DNA of 64,000 bases from Bombilactobacillus apium (GCF_013385145.1 NZ_JABZEC010000003.1:1-64000); one strand, 5' to 3'. Numbered from the stretch's first letter, positions 44,374 through 53,578 are shown. Translations and numbers: made by a program. Notes: generated by a model not told the origin, from the sequence alone.

Positions 44374-45014
44374 TTAAGCCTCCAAATGACCAACTTTAAT
44401 CAGCAGGAACTGATCTGCAGCTTGAATTTCACTTTCATCATGCGTCACCCAGAAAATGTTCAATCCTTGCTCGTGGTAGTGGGCTAAGAGCTTGTGAATA
44501 CAGGACTTGGTCGCCGAATCTAATCTCGTTGTAACTTCATCTAATAAGAGCACTTGGGGTAAAAAGAGTAAGTTACGAACTAGAGCCACCCTTTGTTTTT
44601 CTTCCCCGGAAAGCGAATTGATTGTCGCCTTCAACCTTTGTGGAACCAAATCGACTTGATCTAAAGCCGACTCGGCGCGGGAGCGATCAAAGTCTAAATT
44701 GCGAATTATAAAGGGAAAGGCCAGATTATCTTGGACCGTTTCTCCAAAAAGAGTTGGTTGTTGAACAGAGTAGGAAACCGCTTGGCGATACTGGGGCTTA
44801 GCCCATTGACTTTGGGGACGTCCTTGATATTTAATAGTTCCAGTCGTGGGGGTAATCAAGCTGGCAATTAACCGCAAGAGCGTGCTTTTCCCTGAACCCG
44901 AAGGTCCCATAAGCGTTAAGAAGGCATTTTCAGGAACATTTAAATTAATCTTCTCAAGAATTTGCTTATCTTCAACCGATATCCCACTTGATTTAGTGTA
45001 AGAATGACGGTCAT
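44374..45014 (-). pseudogene. Frameshifted ABC ATPase (FetA family)
   Basis: The ATPase partner of the adjacent permease remnant. The N-terminus MTVILTLNQVGY begins at an ATG at 45014, then a frameshift near 44980 moves the reading to SVEDKQILEKINLNVPENAFLTL and on through Walker A GPSGSGKST, signature LSGEEKQR, Walker B VLLLDEVTTRLD and the switch histidine VTHDESE, ending at 44374. From the first ATG after the shift, at Walker A, 178 residues remain, too short to be a working ATPase. A sequencing error cannot be excluded for this single break, but the partner gene is also broken. Confidence 0.82.
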
Positions 45015-45151
45015 TAGTTTTGATCCTTTTTTATTTTTAATTTAAAACATCCACTTCTAAAATACTAATTTGATCATCTCCGCGAACTTGGGCAATTTTC
45101 AGTTTATAATATTAATGATAAACTTTAATCCTAATTACGGAGGCTTTTTTA

Positions 45152-45775
45152 ATGAAAAGCAAAACCCTTCTTTTTTCTGGTCTCAGCTGCTTAAGCATCT
45201 TTGGCTTGTTAGCGCTGGGCGTCATTTACCGGTTTTCAGGGCTCCAAACTTTCGACGACCATAGCTTACAGCTGGCAACCCAAACCATTACGCCCCTTAA
45301 AACTGCTATCTTACAAACCATTTCTCTTCTTGGTAGTCCCAGATCGGTTGTTATCTTGACAGTTCTTCTCTGTATTTATTTATGGTTGCGAAAACAACGA
45401 ATCTTGAGTTTAGAAATTGCCAGTTTTCAATCCTTGGGGGCTTTGGCCGTGATTCTAATCAAAAACAGCATCGCTCGCCCTCGCCCCAGTCAACAATTGA
45501 TGGCCGCAAGTGGCTTTAGTTTTCCCAGTGGGCATACCTTTGGAACCACGACTTTAATTCTTATTTTAATTTTGCTGCTGCTTCCGCGACTTTCGACGTT
45601 CCCCAAACGGTTTCTGGTCAGCAGTCTGGGATTGATCGGGATTATTATTGTAGCTTATTCCCGCGTTTATCTCCATAATCACTTTCCTTCGGACGTTTTA
45701 GCCGGATTTTTCTTAGCTCTCGCCTACATTTTCTTGGGAAATTATTTAAGAAAGAAATTTCGGACCTCTTTCTAA
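45152..45775 (+). CDS. PAP2-family membrane phosphatase
   Basis: Integral membrane lipid phosphatase of 207 residues with about six helices. The three catalytic motifs are KNSIARPRP (KxxxxxxRP), FPSGHTFGT (PSGH) and SRVYLHNHFPSDVLAG (SRxxxxxHxxxD). Relatives dephosphorylate undecaprenyl pyrophosphate or phosphatidylglycerol phosphate at the outer face, so it may recycle the cell-wall lipid carrier. GGAGG precedes the ATG. Its position next to a cell-wall-peptide resistance locus may be chance, though such phosphatases can give bacitracin tolerance. Confidence 0.93.
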   Translation: MKSKTLLFSGLSCLSIFGLLALGVIYRFSGLQTFDDHSLQLATQTITPLKTAILQTISLLGSPRSVVILTVLLCIYLWLRKQRILSLEIASFQSLGALAVILIKNSIARPRPSQQLMAASGFSFPSGHTFGTTTLILILILLLLPRLSTFPKRFLVSSLGLIGIIIVAYSRVYLHNHFPSDVLAGFFLALAYIFLGNYLRKKFRTSF

Positions 45776-45793
45776 GCTTCAATTTAACTCAAA

Positions 45794-45826
45794 AATCCCC
45801 CTCAGAATTTTATTCTGAGAGGGATT
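45794..45826. terminator. Bidirectional terminator
   Basis: AAATCCCCCTCAGAA and TTCTGAGAGGGATTT form a stem between the convergent PAP2 and DUF3284 genes. Confidence 0.82.
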
Positions 45827-45853
45827 TACTGTTTAGGGCTCCTAATGTGCACG

Positions 45854-46288
45854 TTACTCTTGTCCTGATTGAGCCTGATAATCAGCGACAATTTGGCGCG
45901 TCATTTTCTTAAAACGCCGTTTACGAAACCACCCCATTAAAAAATGCGTTACCGTATTGTTAGCCTGAATCGTATTTGATCGTCCTTGGGATCCTTCTGT
46001 GTAAGTAAAAAGCATTGTTTCTGGACCCATGGAAGTTACCTCATACAAGACCTGATATAAATTACGCCCGGTTTTCAAGGAATAGCCGTATTTTTGATTC
46101 GGTTGATAATCCGTAACCGTAAAAACACTCTTTGCCCCATTACTTAAAGTCTTTTGACAAGAAAAGCCTCGTAATTGTTGCGGTAGAATCTTTTTTTGAG
46201 TTTGTTGTTCTAAGTCATAAATGGAAGATTCAATTAAGCGCGAAAAGAAATAATCAGCGGGAAGCGGTAAATTAAATTCTAATTGCAT
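45854..46288 (-). CDS. DUF3284 domain protein linked to a cellobiose PTS
   Basis: Soluble protein of 144 residues of the DUF3284 family (MQLEFNLPLPADYFFSRLIESSIYDLEQQT...), probably a START/SRPBCC-like fold of unknown role. Members of this family often sit beside lactose/cellobiose-family PTS genes, as here. It is the last gene of the operon started by the EIIC gene at 47860, directly after the small membrane protein gene. The basic C-terminus (WFRKRRFKKMTRQ) might contact the membrane or phosphates; this is inference. Confidence 0.82.
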   Translation of the reverse strand: MQLEFNLPLPADYFFSRLIESSIYDLEQQTQKKILPQQLRGFSCQKTLSNGAKSVFTVTDYQPNQKYGYSLKTGRNLYQVLYEVTSMGPETMLFTYTEGSQGRSNTIQANNTVTHFLMGWFRKRRFKKMTRQIVADYQAQSGQE

Positions 46289-46483
46289 CTACTTATCCTT
46301 CTTTTGATTTTTGGGTTTTCGAGTTGTGTACAATCCATACAGACCTCTTCCAGCGAGAACTAAACCTGCAAGCATAAAAGTATAGTAGAACCCTGCTGAA
46401 TAGGCCTGAAAAAATGGACTGAGCATAATAATTAATAATCCTCCCGTGAGGACAACGAGATTTCGCTTTTGTTGCGATTTCAT
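46289..46483 (-). CDS. Small two-helix membrane protein (DUF3188-like)
   Basis: A 64-residue protein with two hydrophobic helices (about 8-25 and 31-50) and a lysine-rich tail. It lies six bases after the EIIC gene and abuts the DUF3284 gene, so it is part of the same transcript. The pattern GLYGLYTTRK resembles the DUF3188 family. Role unknown. Confidence 0.7.
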   Translation of the reverse strand: MKSQQKRNLVVLTGGLLIIMLSPFFQAYSAGFYYTFMLAGLVLAGRGLYGLYTTRKPKNQKKDK

Positions 46484-46489
46484 AGGCTT

Positions 46490-47860
46490 TTACTGGACAT
46501 CTTTCACATTAACTTTATTAGCTGCCTTGACAAATGGTACATAAATCAAGAAGCCAATAATTGCATTGACAATCTGTAAAATTGGAGCCCGCCAGTCCAT
46601 CGTTCCGACTAAGGAGTTTAAGATCGGTGGCATTGACCAAACAATTTGCGCCTTGATTGGGGAAACCCAACCAGCAGATAAGGCAAAGTAGGCAATGGAA
46701 ACCATGACCACTGGTGCCAAAACAAAGGGAATAAAGTAAATGGCATCAAGGACAACTGGTAAACCAAACATTACTGGTTCATTAACATTGAAAAATCCTG
46801 GAGCAATCGCTACTTTCGCCACTGCCCGCTGATCATCACGTTTACTAAAGATTAAAATAGCAATTAAGAGAAGTAAGGTCGAACCAGCCCCACCAATCCA
46901 AGCATACAAGTCAAAGGCATTCCGGGTCCAAGTATAAGGTAAAGCCTTGCCAGCATTGAAAGCATTGGTATTAGCAATTTGGGCAGTTAACCAGATAGCG
47001 TCCAAAACTGGACCTAAAACGTTAGTTCCATGAATTCCGAAGAACCAGAAGACTTGGACTAAGACAGTCATCAATAAGACTGCTCCGTAACCTTGGGATA
47101 AGTGTAACAACGGATCTTGAATCGTTTTCGAAATAAATTCAATCACACTTAACTTAGCGTAAGTGTTAAAGAGATAAGTAATAATTCCGGAAACATACAA
47201 AGCAACAGTTGCCGGGATAATTCCGGTAAAAGCGGCGGCGATTGCAGGTGGGACAGAATCAGGCATCTTGATAGTAATGTTTTTGTGCATTAAGTAGATG
47301 TAGATCGAAGCCGCGATTCCACCCATAATCATAACAGTAAAGAAGCCATTTGCGCCAAAATAATTACTAAAACTGAAATAACCATATCCGGTGACGGTTT
47401 TACCGTCAACTACGGCTCCAGCTTTAGTCAAAATCTTGGCATCGCCCGATGTTAGCGCTTTACTTAAAGTCAAACTGAATGACTGTGGTAAGGACATTAA
47501 GAAAGTTCCCAAAGTCACAATCCCAGCGGCGATTGGTTCAGCTTTATATCCCTTACCTAATTGGTAACCGAACATAAAGGAAAAAATTAAACCTAAAACT
47601 GCCAACGATCCGGTCCAAACTTGACCATTGACCGCAATTACAGGTTGCATTGCATCGACAAAGCCGGTCCAACCAAACTTTGTTGGAATGTCTCGCAATA
47701 AAGCATTCAGCACGGTCGCTACTGATCCAGCCATCGTTGCTGGCATAATAGCAATGAAAGCATCTCTCAAAGCTACCAGCCAACGAATTGAACCAATTTT
47801 GACTGCAACTGGTACCAAATACTTGTTTAACCAGTTAATAACACCATTCATATGTGTCAC
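46490..47860 (-). CDS. PTS permease, cellobiose-type EIIC
   Basis: Membrane permease of 456 residues of the lactose/cellobiose family. Family landmarks are RWLVALRDAFIAIMPATMAGS, FFGIHGTNVLGPVLDAIW, and FNVNEPVMFGLPVVLDAIYFIPFVLAP with the conserved NEP. As in the other beta-glucoside locus, no EIIA or EIIB is encoded nearby. It is first in an operon with the DUF3188- and DUF3284-type genes and stands under tandem cre sites. The probable substrate is a beta-glucoside disaccharide. Confidence 0.92.
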   Translation of the reverse strand: MTHMNGVINWLNKYLVPVAVKIGSIRWLVALRDAFIAIMPATMAGSVATVLNALLRDIPTKFGWTGFVDAMQPVIAVNGQVWTGSLAVLGLIFSFMFGYQLGKGYKAEPIAAGIVTLGTFLMSLPQSFSLTLSKALTSGDAKILTKAGAVVDGKTVTGYGYFSFSNYFGANGFFTVMIMGGIAASIYIYLMHKNITIKMPDSVPPAIAAAFTGIIPATVALYVSGIITYLFNTYAKLSVIEFISKTIQDPLLHLSQGYGAVLLMTVLVQVFWFFGIHGTNVLGPVLDAIWLTAQIANTNAFNAGKALPYTWTRNAFDLYAWIGGAGSTLLLLIAILIFSKRDDQRAVAKVAIAPGFFNVNEPVMFGLPVVLDAIYFIPFVLAPVVMVSIAYFALSAGWVSPIKAQIVWSMPPILNSLVGTMDWRAPILQIVNAIIGFLIYVPFVKAANKVNVKDVQ

Positions 47861-47906
47861 TCCTTAAATTTATCAGTCTCAACTCTCAACTGATTGGTAT
47901 ATTCCA

Positions 47907-47934
47907 ATTATACAATAATTGTCTAAATTGTAAA
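47907..47934 (-). promoter_or_regulatory. Promoter of the cellobiose-type PTS operon
   Basis: TTTACA (47934-47929), 16-base spacer, TATAAT (47912-47907) on the minus strand. Confidence 0.75.
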
Positions 47935-47956
47935 GCGATTGCAGAAAACGATTGCA
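47930..47956 (-). promoter_or_regulatory. Tandem cre (CcpA) sites
   Basis: On the minus strand TGCAATCGTTTTCT (47956-47943) and TGCAATCGCTTTAC (47943-47930) lie head to tail. The first matches TGNAANCGNWNNCW fully, the second in all but two positions. The second overlaps the -35 element, so CcpA binding would repress the PTS operon when preferred sugars are present. Confidence 0.75.
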
Positions 47957-48191
47957 AATTAATTTTATTTTAAGGATTTAAGTCTTTCCTCAAGTCTTTT
48001 CCAGGTTAGAATTTTCCAAAGGAGTTTTCACATTAATTTTTCATAAAAATTTATGAAAGCGATCTTAATATTTTGTAAATGGCCTTCAATTCCAGCATAT
48101 TCTAATAATTTAAGTTTCTCCGCCTAATCTTAGAAGTCACTAGCCAACGTCTAGGGGCATAATTCTCAAACCCCTTACCTAATCTTCTTTC
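47957..48191. other. Non-coding stretch between PTS promoter and rluD-type gene
   Basis: Together with the promoter region this leaves about 330 bases without a gene. It holds an A/T-rich inverted repeat (TTTCATAA...TTATGAAA, near 48039-48058) and a hairpin AGGGG...CCCCT at about 48153-48175, which may mark the end of the pseudouridine synthase transcript although no T run follows. Confidence 0.4.
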
Positions 48192-49049
48192 CTATAAATT
48201 TAGAGCCAATTCAAATTGGCGTCTTTGTTGGGTAAACTCATCCTCAAAACTCAAGGAGTAAGCCTGTAAAGCTTGATGGTCAAAACCTTGATCTAGAGGT
48301 CCACCATATAACCGATCACCCAATAAGGGATGACCGATTGAAGCAAAATGAACCCGGATTTGGTGTGTTCGTCCAGTATGTAACTGAACTCGCACTAAAG
48401 TTTGCTGGGCAGTTCGACTTTGAACCCAATACTCAGTTAAGGCTTTTTGCCCGGTGGGGGTTACCTGACGCGCAATTTGGTCGCCTACCCGACCAATCGG
48501 CGCCGAAATTTCCCCATGATCTGATGCTAATTGACCTTGCACTCTGGCGTAATAATATTTTTGAATCTGACCTTGCGCTAATTGCTGATTGGCCCAACTG
48601 TTGGCCAAACGGTGGCGGGCAACTAAAACTAAACCTTGTGTATCGCGATCCAAACGGGTAATAATATGCGGAACTAAATTTTCTGATCGTAATTCCAACC
48701 AATGACCCTTAATCCGGTTGACTAAAGTGTCTTGACGATTACTCGGCCCAGGAACCGAACTTAAACCCACGGGTTTATTGACGACTAACCAATTTTCATC
48801 TTCATAGACGACCTGCACGGGCTGATCACTGATTGCAACTTGCGGATCAGCCGCTTCAGTTGGTAAAATGAAGCTAACTTGGGCCTGTGGAGCAATTAAG
48901 CTTGCCGGTCGGTATGGCTGACCATCAACTTGAAACTGAGTGGCAGTCTGCCGGAGTTGCTTGTAAAAACGGTGACTAATTCCCTGCTGGGTCAAAAATT
49001 TCTTCAGAGTTAAAGCTTGGGCCTGGGAGTTAATTAAAGTTATTTGCAA
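48192..49049 (-). CDS. RluA/RluD-family pseudouridine synthase
   Basis: RNA-modifying enzyme of 285 residues. The catalytic aspartate lies in HIITRLDRDTQGLVLVA (motif RLDxxTxG, about residue 135); KYYYARVQG and LHTGRTHQIRVHFASIGHPLLGDRLYGG are further family motifs. The first 75 residues form a degenerate S4-like RNA-binding part. Members modify uridines in 23S rRNA or tRNA; the exact target cannot be read off. It diverges from the deoxyribosyltransferase gene. Confidence 0.93.
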   Translation of the reverse strand: MQITLINSQAQALTLKKFLTQQGISHRFYKQLRQTATQFQVDGQPYRPASLIAPQAQVSFILPTEAADPQVAISDQPVQVVYEDENWLVVNKPVGLSSVPGPSNRQDTLVNRIKGHWLELRSENLVPHIITRLDRDTQGLVLVARHRLANSWANQQLAQGQIQKYYYARVQGQLASDHGEISAPIGRVGDQIARQVTPTGQKALTEYWVQSRTAQQTLVRVQLHTGRTHQIRVHFASIGHPLLGDRLYGGPLDQGFDHQALQAYSLSFEDEFTQQRRQFELALNL

Positions 49050-49094
49050 TTTTCAATCCATACTTTCTGATTAATTATTTAAAGGAGTAAAACA

Positions 49095-49565
49095 ATGTCG
49101 AAAAATATTTATCTTGCTGGAGGATTTTTCACTCCAAAACAAAACCAACTATTAGATCGCATTGAGGCTCAACTGAAAGCCAATCCAACAGTTAATTACT
49201 TGCATAGTCCCCGCGATCACCAGTATAAAGGCATTAGTGCCGACCACGATCCCGAAGGGCTTTTTGGAGGTTATGAATGGGCTACGGAAACTTATAATAA
49301 TGATATCACAGCCATGCAACTGGCCGATTTAATTGTCGTTGCTTGGGATAATATCCTTCCGGATACCGGAACCGCTTGGGAGATGGGTTATATGTATGCT
49401 GCTCAAAAGCCGATTGTCCTCTTTTGTGAAGATGACCTCCAAAAAGAAGGTCTAAATTTAATGCTAGTTAAAAGCATCAAAACTTATTTGCAGGACTTAG
49501 ACGAATTAAAAGATTTTGACTTTGACCTCATTCCGACTAGACTATATTCAGGACCAATTATTTAA
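49095..49565 (+). CDS. Nucleoside 2-deoxyribosyltransferase
   Basis: Cytoplasmic salvage enzyme of 156 residues that moves deoxyribose between purine and pyrimidine bases, typical of lactobacilli. It shows the family layout: N-terminal YLAGGFFTPKQNQLLDRIE, the middle WATETYNNDITAMQLADLIV with the conserved aspartates, and the catalytic glutamate in DTGTAWEMGYMYA (about residue 97). The length equals that of the Lactobacillus leichmannii enzyme. It is followed 21 bases later by the aldo/keto reductase gene. Confidence 0.93.
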   Translation: MSKNIYLAGGFFTPKQNQLLDRIEAQLKANPTVNYLHSPRDHQYKGISADHDPEGLFGGYEWATETYNNDITAMQLADLIVVAWDNILPDTGTAWEMGYMYAAQKPIVLFCEDDLQKEGLNLMLVKSIKTYLQDLDELKDFDFDLIPTRLYSGPII

Positions 49566-49586
49566 AGGAAAGAGGTCAATAAGTCA

Positions 49587-50438
49587 ATGACCGTACCTAA
49601 AGTAATTTTAAATAATCAAGTTGAAATCCCCCAATTAGGTTTGGGTGTTTTTAAAATGCAAGACCCAAAAGAATTTAAACAAGCTTTTCAATGGGCTCTA
49701 GAAATCGGCTACCGGCATTTTGATACAGCTGCAATCTACGGTAACGAAAAGTGGTTAGGAGAAGCGATTCGCCAAGCCGGAATTCAGCGTGAAGAACTAT
49801 TTCTGACTTCCAAGCTTTGGCCCAGCCAATTCTCTGATCCCCAAAAAGCTTACCAAGATTCCTTAAAGCGCCTCGGCTTAGATTACTTGGATCTATATTT
49901 AATTCACTGGCCAGCTCCCGGATATCAGCAAGCTTGGCTAGATTTGGAAAAACTTTTTCAAACTGGTCAAGTGCGCACCATTGGGGTTTCTAACTTTCTT
50001 ATTTCTCACTTGGAAAATCTCCGGGTGATTCAAAAGGTTAATCCAGTAATTGACCAAATTGAATTACATCCCTATTTACAACGCCCTGACCTCTTACAAT
50101 ATTTAGAAGCTAATAATATTGCTTGGGAAGCTTGGGGACCACTCGGTCAAGGAAACTCTGAACTACTCCAAGAACCTTTATTACAAGATCTGGCTGAAAA
50201 GTATCAAAAGAGCGTTCCTCAGATCATTTTGCGCTGGCATCTACAACGGCAAACAATTATTTTTCCTAAATCAATTCACCATGATCGGCTAATTGAAAAC
50301 TACCAGTTATTTGATTTCCAGCTGACCCCACAAGAAATGCAACAGATCTGTCATTTAGATCGAAATCAACCCAACGGTGTCAAGCCTGATGATCCCCAAT
50401 TTTTACAGGAGCTCCACAATCGTCCCCTCCCCTACTAA
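49587..50438 (+). CDS. Aldo/keto reductase
   Basis: NADPH-dependent oxidoreductase of 283 residues with a TIM-barrel fold. The catalytic tetrad is visible: Asp and Tyr in FDTAAIYGNE (about 45-53), Lys in LTSKLWP and His in YLIHWP (about 108). The cofactor-binding end reads IIFPKSIHHDRLIENYQLFDFQL. Substrates are probably small aldehydes or 2,5-diketo acids. It may share a transcript with the upstream deoxyribosyltransferase gene. Confidence 0.93.
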   Translation: MTVPKVILNNQVEIPQLGLGVFKMQDPKEFKQAFQWALEIGYRHFDTAAIYGNEKWLGEAIRQAGIQREELFLTSKLWPSQFSDPQKAYQDSLKRLGLDYLDLYLIHWPAPGYQQAWLDLEKLFQTGQVRTIGVSNFLISHLENLRVIQKVNPVIDQIELHPYLQRPDLLQYLEANNIAWEAWGPLGQGNSELLQEPLLQDLAEKYQKSVPQIILRWHLQRQTIIFPKSIHHDRLIENYQLFDFQLTPQEMQQICHLDRNQPNGVKPDDPQFLQELHNRPLPY

Positions 50439-50457
50439 ACTATGTTTTCTGAATACT

Positions 50458-50502
50458 AAAATGACCCGTTGAAAAATAATTTTTTCAACGGATCATTTTA
50501 GA
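50458..50502. terminator. Bidirectional terminator
   Basis: A long stem with AAAATGA, CCGTTGAAAAA and their complements TTTTTTCAACGG, TCATTTTA. It serves the convergent aldo/keto reductase and oppA-like genes. Confidence 0.88.
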
Positions 50503-50507
50503 TTATT

Positions 50508-52172
50508 TTATTTTTTTAGATATAAGTACTTATAGTTCCACTGTGGCCCCGTTGTATTATGGGTAATTCCGTGGACATAGGGACGTTTCAAATAACTATT
50601 ATAATTTTGATACAGGGGGGTCACAATTTGTTGATCCAGCAAGATCTTCTCCGCAGCTAACATCTTTTGCCAACGGATATTTTGATCTTGATTGTTGGTA
50701 TAACTAGCTTCCCGGACCAATTGATCATATTTCCTGTTCGACCATTGATTTCGATTAAGGGGATTATTAGTCATTAACGGTTGCAAGAAGGCTATTGGAT
50801 CAGCAATGTCAGCTCCTCGTCCTGCCAATTCAGCTTCATAATTATGGGTAACACTCCGTTGATAAGCCAAATTGCTGGGAACTGGTTGCAAGGTGATCTT
50901 TAGGCCTGAGAGATTCTTTTCCGTGACGTATTTAAGATATTCCGCTACCTTTTTATTATTAGAATCATCAGATAAGGTTAAAGTAAAAGCCACCTTTTGC
51001 GTACCCACTTCTTGTAACCCCCGCCGCCACAATTTACGCGCCAGAGTGATATCATGGGCTACACTTTGACTGCCAGCTTGATCATCGGCAAAGTCTTTTT
51101 GAGTTCGTGGGTTATTGGCTAAATAACGCGTAACTAGTCCTGAGGGCACTAAAGCAGAACCATCTAAGATTTTCTGGGCGATTTGGCGCCGATTAATTGT
51201 CAAAGAGATTGCTCGTCGGAGGTTTCGATTTTGAAAAACACGACGTAACTGTGGATCAGCCACCTTTTGATTATATTCTAGATAGTTCATATACGAATAT
51301 GGACCGCGATATAATTCCTTACTCTGCGCATATTGAGTCACTTGATCGCCCTTAATAATCGTAAAATCTAATTTCTTCGATTGATACATCATCAGACTTG
51401 TCTGGGGATCGCTAGCCAAATACATTTCAATTCGTTTCGTACGGACCACTTGGCGATCCCAGTAACGGGGGTTTTTCTTAAAAATCCAATTATGGGCTTC
51501 CGGTGACCACTTTTCAATAACATAAGGTCCTGAGAAAACAGTGGTCTGTTTGGATTGTCCATAGCTTTTACCATACTTTTCCACAATCTTTCGATCTTGG
51601 GGGGCAAAGACAGAATAGGTAAGCAATTTCTTAAAATAAGCGATCGGATAATCTAGTCGAACCTGTAAAGTGTGATCATCTAGAGCCTTGACTCCCAAAG
51701 CACTAGGATCCATTTTTCCAGAACTAACGGCTTGGGCATTGGTAATGCCCTCAAAAAGGTAGGTATGCAAAGACTTGGTCTGGGGATTCAAAGTTCGCCG
51801 CCAAGAATAGACAAAACTCTGCGCCGTAATCGGATCCCCATTACTAAATTGAGCTCCCCGGCGGATTCTGAAAGTATAAGTTTTCCCAGAGTTAGCGACG
51901 GTTACCTTCTCTGCTAAAGCCGGTACCGGTTCTTTCTTTGAATTGAGATATAACAAACTGTCATTTAGATTGCTGGCTTGGTCAAAACCACGAGCTGTCG
52001 AAATATCCAGAGTTGTAATTGGATAATTGGCCGATAATTTAGCAGTTGTCTGGATTTTCGCCTTGGATTGAGAAGAAGTAGACTGTTTTCCACAAGCACT
52101 AAGGGTCAAGGGTAAAAGTAAAACGGTTATTATTGTAAACAAGTTATCTTTTATCGAATAATTCATAGTCAT
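50508..52172 (-). CDS. Oligopeptide-binding lipoprotein (OppA family)
   Basis: Extracellular substrate-binding protein of 554 residues for a peptide ABC transporter. The signal peptide ends in a lipobox LTLSACGK with the lipid-carrying cysteine near residue 28. Family 5 solute-binding features follow: VPALAEKVTVANSGKTYTFRIRRGAQFSNGDPITAQSFVYSWRR (about 85-130) and the C-terminal NRNQWSNRKYDQLVREASY. GGAGG precedes the ATG. No permease or ATPase genes are adjacent, so it is an orphan binding protein that must use a transporter encoded elsewhere, or act as a pheromone receptor. Confidence 0.93.
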   Translation of the reverse strand: MTMNYSIKDNLFTIITVLLLPLTLSACGKQSTSSQSKAKIQTTAKLSANYPITTLDISTARGFDQASNLNDSLLYLNSKKEPVPALAEKVTVANSGKTYTFRIRRGAQFSNGDPITAQSFVYSWRRTLNPQTKSLHTYLFEGITNAQAVSSGKMDPSALGVKALDDHTLQVRLDYPIAYFKKLLTYSVFAPQDRKIVEKYGKSYGQSKQTTVFSGPYVIEKWSPEAHNWIFKKNPRYWDRQVVRTKRIEMYLASDPQTSLMMYQSKKLDFTIIKGDQVTQYAQSKELYRGPYSYMNYLEYNQKVADPQLRRVFQNRNLRRAISLTINRRQIAQKILDGSALVPSGLVTRYLANNPRTQKDFADDQAGSQSVAHDITLARKLWRRGLQEVGTQKVAFTLTLSDDSNNKKVAEYLKYVTEKNLSGLKITLQPVPSNLAYQRSVTHNYEAELAGRGADIADPIAFLQPLMTNNPLNRNQWSNRKYDQLVREASYTNNQDQNIRWQKMLAAEKILLDQQIVTPLYQNYNSYLKRPYVHGITHNTTGPQWNYKYLYLKK

Positions 52173-52194
52173 CTTATTCCTCCATCAAAAGAAT

Positions 52195-52672
52195 TTAAAA
52201 ATAATCATTAAACTCTGGCGGTTCAGTGGCCACTATCTGTGCTAATGCTGAGTAGTAGTTGGTGACCAGGGATTTTCTCCCGTTCGCCTTAAATCCTGTA
52301 ATTTTGTACTCCCTAATAAGACTGAGGTAAGGCGTTGAATAGAAATTCCTTTGGTTTCTGCTTTGGCACTTAATTTTTGATATTGCGTTTGACCGGCTAC
52401 CCGTTGAATTTGCCAAACTCCCGTATTTTCCGGCAGATTAGCATCTTGGACCACTAAAGTAATCGGTTCAAATTCTGATTTTTGATAAGGGTAACGCTCC
52501 AAAAAATCAGCCAAATTGACAATTCGCACCATCATGTAGGGGTTAATTTGTGTTGTCAAAATAGCCGGATCCGCCAGCCAATTGTTATGATATCTGGAAC
52601 TAGGGGTAATCGAAGTAAATTTATTAAAAGTATTCCAATGATGACTCACAAATTGAAGCAAATATTGGCCGC
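52195..52672 (-). pseudogene. Truncated Eis-like N-acetyltransferase (C-terminal part)
   Basis: Only the C-terminal third of an Eis-type GNAT protein remains: LADPAILTTQINPYMMVRIVNLADFLERYPYQ and PITLVVQDANLPENTGVWQIQR belong to the SCP2-like domain of that family. The N-terminal acetyltransferase domain is missing; sequence upstream of about 52672 belongs to a PTS gene. A frameshift near 52270 separates the last part, ALAQIVATEPPEFNDYF, from the rest. The remaining piece cannot be active. Confidence 0.82.
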
Positions 52673-53526
52673 ATAGTCCACGGGAACCATCACTGAAGGT
52701 GCATTAATCCAACCAATAGTGAAGAACTAGCGGCTAAAATTAACGGGATAAAAATAAAGGGCAGCATCGTCAAGGGATTCATGACAATCGGAAAACCAAA
52801 AATTACCGGTTCATTAATTTCAAATAGGGCACTAGGAAAGGCCACCAGCCCTAAATCCCGATAAGTTTTGGCTTTACTAAAAAGCATCAATCCGACCAAA
52901 GTGATCGTCGCTCAGGTCCCGCCAACATTGACCAACAAACTAGAAAAACCAGAGGCTGTCACATACGGAAGTGGCTGATGATGCGCTAAAGCCGGGGCAT
53001 TGGCAGCCAGAAGTTAGAGAAAAATAGGGTCCGCAATTCCCTATAAGGCCATATCGCCATGAATTCCACAAACCCACAAGAGGCTGACCAAGAAAGTATA
53101 AACCAAAATCCCCGGCAATAAGGCCACAAAAGAATTGGAGACTGCAGCGGGAACCCCGGCTGGTAATTTAATCACGAAATGATGACGAACAAAAAATCAA
53201 AAATAATAACCGTAATTAAAGCGGTAATAATCGCTGTAAACAAGCCTGAAGAAGAAAGAGATCAATTTTTAAAGACTGGGCTAATTCATAACCAATCCCC
53301 ACGACCGCCAAGAGCGAAATAATCCCAAACTATCCGTTGACTGCGACACTAATCAAATCACCATAAGGCTTGATCAGTTGCTGCCAGGCAGAAATCGATA
53401 GATTGCTAAAAATCAAAAACACTGAACCGGCAAGGTCAGGACTAGACCATTCCGGATTGCTACTAAATATTTATTATTTCCCACTTTAGTCATCAAAGGA
53501 ATTATTTGCTTTTGAAACCAATTCAT
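52672..53526 (-). pseudogene. Truncated, multiply broken PTS EIIC gene
   Basis: Begins at an ATG at 53526 as MNWFQKQIIPLMTKVGNNKYLVAIRNGLV, clearly a lactose/cellobiose-type EIIC, and degrades through several frameshifts and stops. Later landmarks are LFEINEPVIFGFPIVMNPLTMLPFIFIPL (52870-52760) and WINAPSVMVP at about 52700. There it stops abruptly in the remnant of the acetyltransferase gene; the last 60 or so residues are missing. A cre-like site at 53579-53592 still marks its promoter region. Confidence 0.88.
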
Positions 53527-53578
53527 CAATGCTTTTACATCTTCGTCCTCCTCCAAGAAAACTTTGTCCAAAAATATA

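Noticed and set aside
45070-45264. Plus-strand frame overlapping the start of the PAP2 gene
   Set aside because: Out of frame with the PAP2 motifs and covering its promoter and ribosome site; a shadow of the real gene.
48121-48191. A tRNA-like stretch near the pseudouridine synthase gene
   Set aside because: The hairpin AGGGG...CCCCT does not extend to a cloverleaf and there is no TTCRANY arm or anticodon stem.
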